The position numbers and the translations under genes were made by a program. Below the pieces are notes generated by a model. The model saw nothing but the letters and a program-made list of their open reading frames with translations. It was not told where the DNA came from and made no database searches. Shown here piece after piece: positions 16,860 to 26,327 of a stretch of 47,571 nt of DNA. This DNA is from an uncultured Clostridium sp. (lineage in GTDB: Bacteria > Bacillota > Clostridia > TANB77 > CAG-508): the NCBI GenBank assembly GCA_946411515.1, contig CAMKEH010000003.1, forward strand, positions 1-47,571, given 5' to 3'. Each line of letters opens with the position of its first letter. Positions within the stretch are counted from its first letter, which is position 1.

Positions 16860-18503
16860 TTATCCTTCAATTACATTTAAAATTTGTTTTTCTAAATCTT
16901 TTATTTTTTCATTTATTCTAAATATATCTTCATCTCTTAGGTTTTCATTATTAATATCGTCTCTTACATATTGATCCATATCTGTAAGTTCATCTTTTAA
17001 TCTTTGTAACCTTCCAATAATTTCTGATTTTATTGTTTTTGGAAGTTTTCTTTCTATTTTGTTTATCATTTCTATTTGTTCTTTTACATCATATGTTTCA
17101 CCAAATTCAGGAATAGTTACTGGTATTTTAGTTTCGTTTTCTATTCTTTCTCTTAACACATTTTGAGCATCTTCTTCTCCATGAACTAAAAAGATATGTT
17201 TTGGTTTATTTCTAAATGAATATATAAAATTCATTAATCCATCTTGATCGGCATGTCCTGAATAACCTTCTATATATTCTATTCTTGCATTTACTGCAAA
17301 TTCTTCTCCAAAAATTTTTACCTTCTTTTCTCCATTTACTATACTATACCCTAATGTCCCTGGTGCTTGGTATCCCACAAAAAGTATTGTTGATTTTGGA
17401 TTCCATATATTATGTTTTAAGTGATGTTTTATTCTTCCAACTTCACACATACCACTTGCTGATATAATAATACTTGATTCATTACTCTCATTTAAAGCTT
17501 TTGATTCATCTGATGTTCTTGTGAATTTAAGTCCTGGAAATTCTAATGGATTATCTCCTTTTTCCATTTCTTCTATTACTTCTGGCTCAAAAAGATTTGT
17601 ATTTTCTCTAAATACTTCTGTTGCTGATATCGCAAGTGGGCTATCTACATATACTGAAGATTTCATTAAAGTTTTATATTTTCTTCTAAATTCATCATCA
17701 TTTTTTACTTCTTTTAATTTATTTATTTCGTATAGAATTTCTTGTGTTCTTCCGACTGCAAATGATGGAATTACTACTGTTCCTCCATTATCTAATGTTT
17801 CTGAAACAATATTTAAAAACATCTCTGCTTTTTCATCATTTCTTAAGTGTTTTCTACTTCCATAAGTAGATTCCATAACTAAGTAGTCACAACTATCAAT
17901 CATAGTTGGAGAATCTAATAAAGGAATATCATTATTTCCTAAATCTCCCGTAAATACAGTCTTTTCTTCTTTTTCTCCTTCTTTTACCCATAATTCTATT
18001 ATGCTAGAACCTAACATATGTCCTGCATCATTTAGTCTAAAGTGGATTTCTGGAGTCACTTCTACTATTTCATCATATTGAACAGGTTCAAATACTTCCA
18101 TTGATTTTAGAGCATCTTCTGCAGTATAAAGTGGTGGAAGTTCTTTTTCACCCTTTCTTTTTCTTTTTTTATTTTTCCATTCATTTTCCATTTCTTGAAT
18201 ATGTCCGCTATCTGGAAGCATTAATGTACACAAATCACATGTTGCTTTATGTGCATAAATTGGATTTCTATATCCTTCATTATATAATTTAGGTATTCTT
18301 CCCGAATGATCTATATGCGCATGTGTTAAAATCATAAAATCTATTTCTTGAGGATTAAATTCAAAGTCCTCTGCATTTTGCATTTCAAGTTCACTATTTC
18401 CTTGCCACATTCCACAATCTATTAGAAATTTCTTACCTGCCGCTTCTACTAAAAAGTTTGATCCTGTAACTGTTTTTGTCGCTCCTAAAAAAGTTATTTT
18501 CAT
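16860..18503 (-). CDS. Metallo-beta-lactamase/beta-CASP nuclease (CPSF-like)
   Basis: A 547-residue protein. The MBL core has HAHIDHSG (metal motif), DAGHMLGSS, and GDLG. The beta-CASP part has SFAVGRTQE, SASGMCEVGRIKHHLKH and VHGEEDAQN. A C-terminal helical extension of about 80 residues follows. Family members are RNA endo- or exonucleases, and this one resembles the archaeal and bacterial CPSF-type proteins more than RNase J. AGGAGG lies 11 bases ahead of the ATG. The gene is 15 bases behind the coiled-coil gene. Confidence 0.87.
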   Translation of the reverse strand: MKITFLGATKTVTGSNFLVEAAGKKFLIDCGMWQGNSELEMQNAEDFEFNPQEIDFMILTHAHIDHSGRIPKLYNEGYRNPIYAHKATCDLCTLMLPDSGHIQEMENEWKNKKRKRKGEKELPPLYTAEDALKSMEVFEPVQYDEIVEVTPEIHFRLNDAGHMLGSSIIELWVKEGEKEEKTVFTGDLGNNDIPLLDSPTMIDSCDYLVMESTYGSRKHLRNDEKAEMFLNIVSETLDNGGTVVIPSFAVGRTQEILYEINKLKEVKNDDEFRRKYKTLMKSSVYVDSPLAISATEVFRENTNLFEPEVIEEMEKGDNPLEFPGLKFTRTSDESKALNESNESSIIISASGMCEVGRIKHHLKHNIWNPKSTILFVGYQAPGTLGYSIVNGEKKVKIFGEEFAVNARIEYIEGYSGHADQDGLMNFIYSFRNKPKHIFLVHGEEDAQNVLRERIENETKIPVTIPEFGETYDVKEQIEMINKIERKLPKTIKSEIIGRLQRLKDELTDMDQYVRDDINNENLRDEDIFRINEKIKDLEKQILNVIEG

Positions 18504-18518
18504 AATTAAATTTACCTC

Positions 18519-20102
18519 CTAATAAAAAGCTTTCACTTTTTTGTTATATCTAATTTCAAAATCTTTATTTTTAATATTTTCTATTTCTTTCATTTTGTAG
18601 TTTTCTTCTAGACTTTTGCCATCAAATACCTGCACAAAAAATCCTTCTTTTTCTTTGGTTAGTCTTATTTCTATTTCTTCTAAATTAATGCTTTTACTTA
18701 CAAATATTTTCTTTAATAATTCATAATCCACTTCTTCTCTATTTGAAAATTTTTGTATTACTTTATATTTATGAGATTTATTCAAAATCTTTTTTAATAA
18801 ATCTTCTATTATTTTTTGTAATTCTTTTTCTTGATATACAGCATTTTCATAATTATATGGTAATAATAAATAATATCTAAACTCATATATTAATTTAATT
18901 AATTCTTGCTTATCTTTCGCTTTATCAATTTTTATCTCAAAACATTTTAAAAATATTTTTTGAAGTTCTAATTTTAAATTATCAATACTTTTTTGAATAT
19001 TATTTGTTTCCAATATTTTTAATACTCTTCCTTTTTCTTCTAATTCTTTTTTGTATTTAACAAAATTTTGTGGTTTTAAAATTTCATTCAATTTTTCAAG
19101 TTCTTTTATTTTTTTATTTCTTTCTTCATTCATCATTTGAGATAAAATTCTAATACTAAAAATTTTCTTTTCTAATGGTAATAATTCATTTCTTTCTATA
19201 TATTCTTGTTGTAACATTGCTTTATTATTAATAGTTTCATCTATTCTTCTAATTTCTTTTGATAATTTTTTCTTTTTTCTAGTTATATTTTCTATATAAT
19301 TTGCATTATCTTTAATCTCTTCTAAATTATTTTCTACATCTTCTTTGATATTTTTTAACTTTGACTTACTTTTATTATCAAATTTTGCTTCTAATAATAT
19401 AGAAATTTGTTTTAATATTTCTACAAAATCTTCAGAATTTTCTTTTCCATAAAGTTTTTCTATTCTATTTTTAAAAATTTCCATATAATCCATCATAACT
19501 TCGCTATTATATATCCATTTATTTAAAAACTTATTTTCAAGTAAAATCATCAAATTTTGATATATAAGATTATGTTCTATACTTTCTATTTCTCTGAAAA
19601 TAGTTGTCCATGAATAACCATTAAAATCTCTTAATGGTTCGACCATGTTTATGTTATTTCCCGTATTTATTAAATTTGATAATGTTTCATTTATTATAAA
19701 ATAATTATCATTTATTATTTTTTCTTTTTTACTAATTTTAGCTATGCAATATAATAATTTTCTCTCAACATTGTAACAAATGATTCTCTTTTTATTTTTT
19801 TCAACTAAAAATGTTCTATTTCCTATAATTTTACTTTCTTCTGAATTTGGCTTTACTAATTTTATTTCTTCACAATCATTTTTAATGGCATTTATTATTT
19901 TTTCTATTAATTCTTCTTTTGTGTCTACATCTTGTTTTACTTGTTTGTAATCTTTATATGATGTTTCTAACTTATATAAAATACTAAGGAGAATACTTTT
20001 TACATTTTCATCAAAGTATTTCTTTTCTAAAACCGCTTCTAATTGATTATTATAATCTTTTTTTACTATTTTATCTAAAAATTTATCATTAGCACTATGC
20101 AA
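18519..20102 (-). CDS. Large coiled-coil protein of unknown function (527 aa)
   Basis: I do not recognise this protein. It is soluble, very rich in Lys, Glu, Ile and Asn, with long predicted coiled coils between about residues 230 and 400 and a mixed alpha/beta C-terminus ending in RYNKKVKAFY. No catalytic motif is evident. The start is TTG (20102) with GGAG seven bases ahead. It is wedged between ftsK and the beta-CASP nuclease gene with gaps of 21 and 15 bases, so it is probably co-transcribed with them. Confidence 0.75.
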   Translation of the reverse strand: MHSANDKFLDKIVKKDYNNQLEAVLEKKYFDENVKSILLSILYKLETSYKDYKQVKQDVDTKEELIEKIINAIKNDCEEIKLVKPNSEESKIIGNRTFLVEKNKKRIICYNVERKLLYCIAKISKKEKIINDNYFIINETLSNLINTGNNINMVEPLRDFNGYSWTTIFREIESIEHNLIYQNLMILLENKFLNKWIYNSEVMMDYMEIFKNRIEKLYGKENSEDFVEILKQISILLEAKFDNKSKSKLKNIKEDVENNLEEIKDNANYIENITRKKKKLSKEIRRIDETINNKAMLQQEYIERNELLPLEKKIFSIRILSQMMNEERNKKIKELEKLNEILKPQNFVKYKKELEEKGRVLKILETNNIQKSIDNLKLELQKIFLKCFEIKIDKAKDKQELIKLIYEFRYYLLLPYNYENAVYQEKELQKIIEDLLKKILNKSHKYKVIQKFSNREEVDYELLKKIFVSKSINLEEIEIRLTKEKEGFFVQVFDGKSLEENYKMKEIENIKNKDFEIRYNKKVKAFY

Positions 20103-20123
20103 TATTATTCTCCTTTCTCTTAT

Positions 20124-22418
20124 CTATTCCTCACTGTTTTCACTTGGTGTTGTCCCCATTTTAAGTTCATTCCATCTATCTAAAGTCATTAGAACTTCTC
20201 TTGGCTTACTTCCTTGATATCCAGAAATAACTCCTCTTTCTTCCATTTGGTCAATTATTCTTCCAGCTCTTGCATATCCTACCTTAAATCTTCTTTGAAT
20301 AAATGATGTTGATGCTTGTCCTGTTTCAACAACTGTTTGAATTGCATCCATTAAGAATGGGTCTGTATCATCGTCGTTATCTTTTGAATCTGCTATTTCT
20401 TTATCTGTCTTATTACTATTTTCTATACTTTCTAATATATCTTCACTATAAGTTGCTGTTCCATTAGATTTTATAAAGTCTACTATTTTTTCTACTTCAT
20501 CATCTGAAACAAAAGCTCCTTGAACCCTTGATGGTTTTGGCGCACCTGCAGGGAAGAATAACATATCTCCTTTTCCAAGCAATTTTTCTGCTCCAATACT
20601 ATCTAATATTGTTCTAGAATCTACTTGTGAAGATACAGCAAAAGCTATTCTAGATGGTACATTTGCTTTAATTAATCCTGTAATTACATCAACTGATGGT
20701 CTTTGAGTTGCAATTACTAAATGCATTCCTGCCGCTCTTGCTTTTTGAGCCAATCTACAAATTGCATCTTCAACATCACTTTTTGCAACCATCATTAAGT
20801 CTGCAAGCTCGTCTATGATTATTACTATTTGTGGTAATTTTCCTGCCTCATTTTCCTTTTCTATTGCTTTATTATATCCTTTTAAATCGCGTACCCCTTT
20901 GCTTGCAAACTTATTATATCTATCATCCATCTCTTGAACAGCCCAAGCTAATGCTCCTGCTGCTTTTCTTGGATCTGTTACAACTGGGATTAATAAATGT
21001 GGGATTCCATTATATACAGAAAGTTCTACAACTTTAGGATCAACCATAACAAATTTAACTTCACTAGGTTTTGCATTATAGATAATACTTGTAATAATTG
21101 TATTAATACATACACTCTTACCAGATCCAGTAGATCCTGCAATTAATACGTGTGGCATTTTTGCAATATCTGCAAGTTGCACATTCCCTGCAACATCTTT
21201 TCCAAGTCCTATTGTTAATTTTGATTTATTATTTCTAAACTCATCGCTGTCTAATATTTCTCTAAAATGAACTACTTCTTTTTCTTTATTAGGCACTTCA
21301 ATTCCAACTGCTTGTTTTCCTGGAATTGGTGCTTCAATTCTTATAGTTTCAGCAGCTAAGTTAAGTGCTATATCATCTGCTAAATTTGCTATTTTACTAA
21401 CCCTTACACCTTCTGCAGGTTTTAACTCATATCTGGTTATTGCTGGTCCTACTGATACATTTTCTACTTTTGCAGATACTCCAAAACTATATAATGTTTT
21501 TTGCAATTTTGTTGCAGTATCAGTTAAAGCCCTTGCACCGCCTTTTAGTGTTTTTCTAGATCCTTTACTTAAAAGTTCCATTGGCGGGTATTCATAATGC
21601 TCATCTTCAACAATTTGAGCATGTTCCAATTGTAATACTGCTTTCTTCTTTTCTTCTTTTTCTTCTTCTACATCTTTAAAAAGATTACTTTCTATTACAT
21701 CTGGTTGTATGCCTTGGGCTTTTTCCATTTTGCTTTGTTTTGTTAAAGGTTCTAAGTCTTCTCCATCATGATTATATTTCTTCAATCCTGGTTTTTCGTC
21801 TAAGTTATCCACAATTTTTCCACCAAAGTTGATTTTTATTTGATTTTCCATTGGATCTTTTTGAGATTTAGCTAAAGCCTTTGCTCGTTTTTCCTCTTCT
21901 AGTTTTACTCTTCTTTCTTCTCTTAACCTCTTTCTTTTCTCAGCTGCAGTTTCCTTATTTTCTCTTTCTTCTTTATCTTTTCTTTCTAAACGTTCATCTC
22001 TTTTTTCTTGAACTCTTCCTATAAACATATTTATCATTTCTGATAAATTAATTCCAAATGTAAACACTAAAAGAATTGCAGCTACACCAATGCAAAGTAT
22101 AACAGCTCCAAAATCTCCTAGAAGTTTAGCAAGTGGAACTGCAGCGACTGCTCCTATTGCTCCTCCGCCATTACCTTGAGCTCCTAAAAAGTATGCATCT
22201 TTAACTAGTTCAGATAATTCTTTTGATGATTGAAGTTCACCTGAAGATACTTGAAATACGCTAAACATTATTGATAAAGAAATTAGAGCTATCCCATATT
22301 GGATTAATTTACTTTTTAAATTTTCGCCTTCATCTACAGCAAGTTTAATAGCTATTGCAAAAATACCAATAGGAAGTATATACTGCATTACTCCCATTAT
22401 ACCTCCGAAGTATTTCAT
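20124..22418 (-). CDS. ftsK: DNA translocase FtsK/SpoIIIE, main frame
   Basis: A 764-residue hexameric DNA pump. Three of the four N-terminal membrane helices are in this frame, followed by a charged linker, the alpha/beta motor with Walker A (AGSTGSGKS) and Walker B (VIIIDELADLMM), and the C-terminal gamma winged helix (TSFIQRRFKVGYARAGRIID). The first 50 codons lie in another frame (22405-22557). Joining them needs a +1 shift at CTT CGG A (22404-22410), giving LNEILGGIMGVMQY. Without the shift, initiation could occur at an internal ATG after GGAGGT. Such an essential gene is unlikely to be dead. Confidence 0.93.
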   Translation of the reverse strand: MKYFGGIMGVMQYILPIGIFAIAIKLAVDEGENLKSKLIQYGIALISLSIMFSVFQVSSGELQSSKELSELVKDAYFLGAQGNGGGAIGAVAAVPLAKLLGDFGAVILCIGVAAILLVFTFGINLSEMINMFIGRVQEKRDERLERKDKEERENKETAAEKRKRLREERRVKLEEEKRAKALAKSQKDPMENQIKINFGGKIVDNLDEKPGLKKYNHDGEDLEPLTKQSKMEKAQGIQPDVIESNLFKDVEEEKEEKKKAVLQLEHAQIVEDEHYEYPPMELLSKGSRKTLKGGARALTDTATKLQKTLYSFGVSAKVENVSVGPAITRYELKPAEGVRVSKIANLADDIALNLAAETIRIEAPIPGKQAVGIEVPNKEKEVVHFREILDSDEFRNNKSKLTIGLGKDVAGNVQLADIAKMPHVLIAGSTGSGKSVCINTIITSIIYNAKPSEVKFVMVDPKVVELSVYNGIPHLLIPVVTDPRKAAGALAWAVQEMDDRYNKFASKGVRDLKGYNKAIEKENEAGKLPQIVIIIDELADLMMVAKSDVEDAICRLAQKARAAGMHLVIATQRPSVDVITGLIKANVPSRIAFAVSSQVDSRTILDSIGAEKLLGKGDMLFFPAGAPKPSRVQGAFVSDDEVEKIVDFIKSNGTATYSEDILESIENSNKTDKEIADSKDNDDDTDPFLMDAIQTVVETGQASTSFIQRRFKVGYARAGRIIDQMEERGVISGYQGSKPREVLMTLDRWNELKMGTTPSENSEE

Positions 22419-22557
22419 TTAATTTTAATCCGATTACACCTGATTTAGTATATATTAAAACTGCAAGTAGCAAACTCGCTACAATTAAACTTACTACAGT
22501 TATATTTGATTTTGATGCTGCATTTTTTCTTCTTTTATATCTTCTCTTTTTTGCCAT
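22405..22557 (-). CDS. ftsK: N-terminal segment of FtsK in the upstream frame
   Basis: The frame gives MAKKRRYKRRKNAASK, a first membrane helix and VIGLKLNEIL, the normal FtsK N-terminus. AGAGG lies seven bases ahead of the ATG. Codon 51 is CGG (22407-22405). Read normally, the frame runs on to a stop at 22345 as an unrelated 20-residue tail. Skipping one base at CGG joins the main FtsK frame. Confidence 0.75.
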
Positions 22558-22574
22558 TTGTTATCCTCTCCATT

Positions 22575-22628
22575 AAAAAAAGTCAGCTTCAAAAGTCTTT
22601 GCTTTTTGACTTCTGACATCTGACTTTT
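22575..22628 (-). terminator. Terminator between the coiled-coil gene and ftsK
   Basis: AAAAGTCAG and CTGACTTTTTTT form the outer stem, with a further stem AAGTC...GACTT inside and a run of seven T on the minus strand. Confidence 0.7.
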
Positions 22629-22634
22629 GATTTC

Positions 22635-23138
22635 TTACTTTAATTCTTTTCTGCTATTTTGAATTGTTTTTATTGTATCTTCTAAAGATAATTGCATTAA
22701 GTTTATTGCTTGAGTCATATCAGTACCTAGTTTATTTAAAGTATCATTTAATACATTTTCTGTATTTTCTAGCAAACTATCTGCATATTCTTTAGTTCCT
22801 TTAGAAATTTCTCTGGACATTTCATTAGCTGTTTCAATTATCTCTGCTTTTTGATCATAAGCTTTTCTTGTTATTTCATGTTCATCTATCATAGCAATTA
22901 TTCTATTTTCTGCTTCTTTTACAATTCCGTCAGCTTCTTTTTGGGCTTCAACCAATATACGTTGTCTTTCTTCTTTTACCCATTTTGCTTGCTTTAATTC
23001 GTCCGGCATTTTTATTCTTATTTCTTTAATTAGATCTAGCATTTCTTCTCTATCTACAATTCCTTTTGTAGAAAATGGTACGCTTCTGCTATTTTCTAAC
23101 AATTCCTCTAAAGTTTCTAATAATGTAAATATTTCCAT
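22635..23138 (-). CDS. Coiled-coil protein downstream of rsmD
   Basis: A 167-residue soluble protein. A short N-terminal segment (METFTLL-like, residues 1-35) is followed by one long amphipathic coiled coil rich in Ala, Glu, Lys and Gln (KEADGIVKEAENRI and similar), as in DivIVA-like and ATP-synthase b-like proteins. Homologues at this place in Clostridia are often named ATPase without support. It lies 24 bases behind rsmD, with AAAGGGG ahead of the ATG. The function is unknown; a role in division or envelope scaffolding is possible. Confidence 0.7.
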   Translation of the reverse strand: MEIFTLLETLEELLENSRSVPFSTKGIVDREEMLDLIKEIRIKMPDELKQAKWVKEERQRILVEAQKEADGIVKEAENRIIAMIDEHEITRKAYDQKAEIIETANEMSREISKGTKEYADSLLENTENVLNDTLNKLGTDMTQAINLMQLSLEDTIKTIQNSRKELK

Positions 23139-23162
23139 GGTTTTACCCCTTTCTAATTTATC

Positions 23163-23717
23163 TTAAAATTCTTTGTTTAAGAATATAAGATTTGCTCTAC
23201 CATACTTTCTTTGGTCAATTATTTTTAAATTTATATCTTTGAGTTTATTTAATATTCTTTCTTTTTCATCTGTTTCTAATATGATTAAGTTATCTTTATT
23301 TAAAATATCTTTTTGTTCTAATATTTTTAAAGACTTATATATGTAATCTGTTCTATAAGGCGGATCAATATAAACTATGTCTATTTTAGCTTCTATTTTA
23401 TTTTCTAGCAATTCCAAAAATGATGTATTATATATTTCTACTTTATCTTTCATATGTGTCTTTTCTATATTTTTATTTATGATTTTTATTGCATCTTTAG
23501 AATTATCACAAAGGATCGATTTTTTTGCTCCTCTACTTACTGCTTCTAATCCTATTGCTCCACTTCCTGAAAATAAATCTAAAAAGACACTTTCTTGTAT
23601 TTTTTCTTGTATTATATTAAAAAGAGATTCTTTTACTCTATCTAAAGTTGGCCTTGTGTTTTCTCCTTCTAATGTATATAATTTTGTTCCTCTTGCTGTT
23701 CCACCTATTATTCTCAT
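23163..23717 (-). CDS. rsmD: 16S rRNA (guanine(966)-N2)-methyltransferase
   Basis: A 185-residue Rossmann-fold SAM methyltransferase. Visible motifs are RIIGGTARGTKL, RPTLDRVKESLFN, the SAM loop LDLFSGSGAIGLEA, and the catalytic YIDPPY. It modifies G966 of 16S rRNA during small-subunit assembly. Of the TTG-ATG-ATG cluster the last ATG is chosen because AAAGG is then seven bases away. Confidence 0.92.
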   Translation of the reverse strand: MRIIGGTARGTKLYTLEGENTRPTLDRVKESLFNIIQEKIQESVFLDLFSGSGAIGLEAVSRGAKKSILCDNSKDAIKIINKNIEKTHMKDKVEIYNTSFLELLENKIEAKIDIVYIDPPYRTDYIYKSLKILEQKDILNKDNLIILETDEKERILNKLKDINLKIIDQRKYGRANLIFLNKEF

Positions 23718-23876
23718 CATCAAACCTTTCTATAAAAAGTTTTAGTCTATTTTATGATATAAACATTTTATTATTTTTTTTCTCAGCGGTCAATAGTATT
23801 AATAGAAATGTAACATATATTTAACACTTCTGTAATATTGTTGCTTTTTTGTAATATTTTTCCTCATTTTATTACT

Positions 23877-25166
23877 TTATTTTCCTTTTATTTCATTTAT
23901 CTTTTTGACAACACTACCATAGGTGTAAAAGCTACCTACGCAAAAATAAATTGTATCATCATTACTTTTCATAATCATTTCTATAGTTTCTTCTAGATCT
24001 CTTTTTATTATTTTATTGATATCTGTATATTTTTTCATATATTCACACAATTCATCACTGCTTGCAAATTTATCTGTATCATTTCCAGAAGTCATAACAA
24101 AGCTTGCTTCTTTATCTTTTGATAATATATCAAGCATTTTTCTATAATCTTTCCTTGATAAGATTGATATTATATATGTTCTTTTTCTATTTTTATAATA
24201 CATATTTGTCATATCAAGTAAGTTTTTAATTGCAGGTTCATTATGTGCACCATCGAAAATAATTGTTGGATTTTCGTTCAATTGTTCCATTCTTCCTTTG
24301 TGAATCACTGTCCTTAATCCTTCTTTTATACTTTCAATATCCACTTTATAACCTTTATTTTTTAATATTTCTATAGTTTCTAAACATATACTTGCATTTC
24401 TTACTTGCATTTTCCCTTTTAAATTTAATTTTAAATCTTTTAAATCTTTATAATCAAAATACTGAAAATCATTATCATATCTATACTCTTTAATATCTTC
24501 TTCTTTCGCAATATGCAATGAATTGTTTTTCTTAGCGCATTCATCAATAAAGACTTTATTTACTCTTGAATTTTGTTCAAATATTACTGTATCAGAATTT
24601 TCTTTTATAATCCCTGCTTTTTGATAAGCAATTTCTTCTAGGGTATTTCCTAATATTCTCATATGATCATAACCAATAGACGTAATAATAGATACTAATG
24701 GTTTTTTTATAATATTTGTACAATCATATAATCCGCCTAATCCAGTTTCTAATATAACAAAATCTACATTATTTCTATAAAAATATAATAATCCCATTAT
24801 TGTTTCTAATTCGAATAATGTAATTTTAAATTCTTCTTTTTTATTATATTTCTCAATTAATGGCTGCAATTCTTCAATTATATCAGACATTTCATTATCT
24901 GATATCTTTTTTTCATTTACAGTTATTCTTTCATTGTATTTTATTAAATGAGGAGACATAAATTTTCCAACTTTATATCCTTGTTCAATTAAAATATTGG
25001 CAATAATCTCTGTGCAGCTTCCTTTTCCATTTGTACCTGCAATATGAATAAATTTCATATTTCTATCAAAATTATTAAATTTTTCTAGAAAATATTTCAT
25101 TGCCTTTAATGTTGGATTTTTGGTTCCTCTATAAAAATTATTTAAATATTCTTCTATGTTTATCAT
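23877..25166 (-). CDS. folC: Folylpolyglutamate synthase / dihydrofolate synthase
   Basis: A 429-residue Mur-ligase-like ATP enzyme that adds glutamate to folates. The P-loop is HIAGTNGKGSC, followed by MSPHLIKYNERI, ETGLGGLYDCTN, TSIGYDHMRILG, and FDGAHNEPAIKN in the C-terminal domain. GGAG lies six bases ahead of the ATG. It is separated from divIVA by a terminator and is probably transcribed on its own. The 150-base space to rsmD holds no feature that I can name. Confidence 0.94.
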   Translation of the reverse strand: MINIEEYLNNFYRGTKNPTLKAMKYFLEKFNNFDRNMKFIHIAGTNGKGSCTEIIANILIEQGYKVGKFMSPHLIKYNERITVNEKKISDNEMSDIIEELQPLIEKYNKKEEFKITLFELETIMGLLYFYRNNVDFVILETGLGGLYDCTNIIKKPLVSIITSIGYDHMRILGNTLEEIAYQKAGIIKENSDTVIFEQNSRVNKVFIDECAKKNNSLHIAKEEDIKEYRYDNDFQYFDYKDLKDLKLNLKGKMQVRNASICLETIEILKNKGYKVDIESIKEGLRTVIHKGRMEQLNENPTIIFDGAHNEPAIKNLLDMTNMYYKNRKRTYIISILSRKDYRKMLDILSKDKEASFVMTSGNDTDKFASSDELCEYMKKYTDINKIIKRDLEETIEMIMKSNDDTIYFCVGSFYTYGSVVKKINEIKGK

Positions 25167-25201
25167 ATTTTACTCCATAATTTTATATTTTTTCCTAATA
25201 C

Positions 25202-25227
25202 AAAAAAGCTATCTGCAATAGATAGCT
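25202..25227 (-). terminator. Terminator after divIVA
   Basis: AGCTATCT/AGATAGCT with a five-base loop and six T on the minus strand. Confidence 0.85.
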
Positions 25228-25256
25228 ATCTTTCGTATTTATTAAATTTACATATC

Positions 25257-25712
25257 TTACACATCATCTTTATTTATGTCTTTTAATAATTCTAATTGTG
25301 AAATTAATAATGATTCCATTTTTGCTTTATATATATCAAATTGTTTCTTTATATCTTCCAATTCTCTTTTCTTTGCAAGAATTTCATTGTCTAATTCGCT
25401 AGCTTGCTTTTGAGCAGATCCTTTTGCTTCATTTAAAATTTGATCAGCTTGTTGTTTAGCAACATTTTTCACATCATCAGCTGTTTTTTGAGCCATAACT
25501 AATGTATTTTGCAATGTTGCTTCCAAATTTTTATAATGTTCTAAACTTTGTGTTAGTTCTTCTACTTTTGATCTTAATTCTGTTGCTTCTTTGTAATTCT
25601 TCGTATAGTCTAAAGTTAAATCATCTAAAAAATCATCTACTTCTTCTACACTATATCCATTCATCATTTGTTTTGAAAATTTTTTATTTTCAATATCTAA
25701 TGGTGTTATCAT
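25257..25712 (-). CDS. divIVA: DivIVA-family cell-pole/septum protein
   Basis: A 151-residue protein with the conserved N-terminal membrane-curvature-binding segment (TPLDIENKKFSKQMMNGYSVEEVDDFLDD, first 20 or so residues diagnostic) and a long coiled coil. It directs division-site and polar proteins. GGAGG precedes the ATG. It lies 25 bases behind sepF, the usual ylm-type cluster remnant. Confidence 0.93.
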   Translation of the reverse strand: MITPLDIENKKFSKQMMNGYSVEEVDDFLDDLTLDYTKNYKEATELRSKVEELTQSLEHYKNLEATLQNTLVMAQKTADDVKNVAKQQADQILNEAKGSAQKQASELDNEILAKKRELEDIKKQFDIYKAKMESLLISQLELLKDINKDDV

Positions 25713-25737
25713 GATAATCCCTCCTATGGATATTTAG

Positions 25738-26205
25738 TTAATTTATTGAATTATTTTTTAGCCATGATACAGATAGTTTGCTTTTCATTTCTTCTCTTGC
25801 CATTTCATTTGTAATTTCATAATTTGAAGGCGCAACTAAGAATATAGAATTAGATATTTTTTGAATATACCCGTCTAAAGCATATACTCCACCACTAATG
25901 AAGTCCACTATTCTTCTAGCCACATCTTTATTAACATACTCTAAATTAACAATAACTGATTTTTTTTCTTTTAAGAAAGAACATATTTCATCTGATTGTT
26001 CAAATGTAGTTGGTTGAGAAATAACCATTTTAATAGAATTTGCTTGTGGCATATTTACTACTTTAGATTTTCTACCAAATAATTTTTTATCTTCTATTTC
26101 TTCCTCTTCTTCATAATCATATACATTTTCTTCATCATATTCTTCTGGTTCTGCTGAATCCATTCCAAATAATCCCCATACTTTGTCCATTAATGCTCCT
26201 GACAT
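25738..26205 (-). CDS. sepF: Cell division protein SepF
   Basis: A 155-residue FtsZ-binding protein. An amphipathic N-terminal membrane anchor (MDKVWGLFGM) is followed by an acidic linker of Glu/Asp/Tyr and the SepF core with VNLEYVNKDVARRIVDFISG and ISNSIFLVAP. The start at 26205 is chosen because AGGAGG lies seven bases upstream. It heads a sepF-divIVA operon. Confidence 0.93.
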   Translation of the reverse strand: MSGALMDKVWGLFGMDSAEPEEYDEENVYDYEEEEEIEDKKLFGRKSKVVNMPQANSIKMVISQPTTFEQSDEICSFLKEKKSVIVNLEYVNKDVARRIVDFISGGVYALDGYIQKISNSIFLVAPSNYEITNEMAREEMKSKLSVSWLKNNSIN

Positions 26206-26245
26206 AAAAAAACCTCCTAAATTCACTTCATTTGTTTATGGTATA

Positions 26246-26274
26246 AGTATCTACTTTTTTTTTGATATTGTCAA
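26246..26274 (-). promoter_or_regulatory. Candidate sigma-A promoter of sepF-divIVA
   Basis: TTGACA (26269-26274) and GATACT (26246-26251) have a 17-base spacer, about 40 bases ahead of the sepF start. Confidence 0.5.
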
Positions 26275-26327
26275 TACATTTTTGAAATGTTATTAAATTT
26301 TAACATTTTTGTAATATTGTTGTAATA

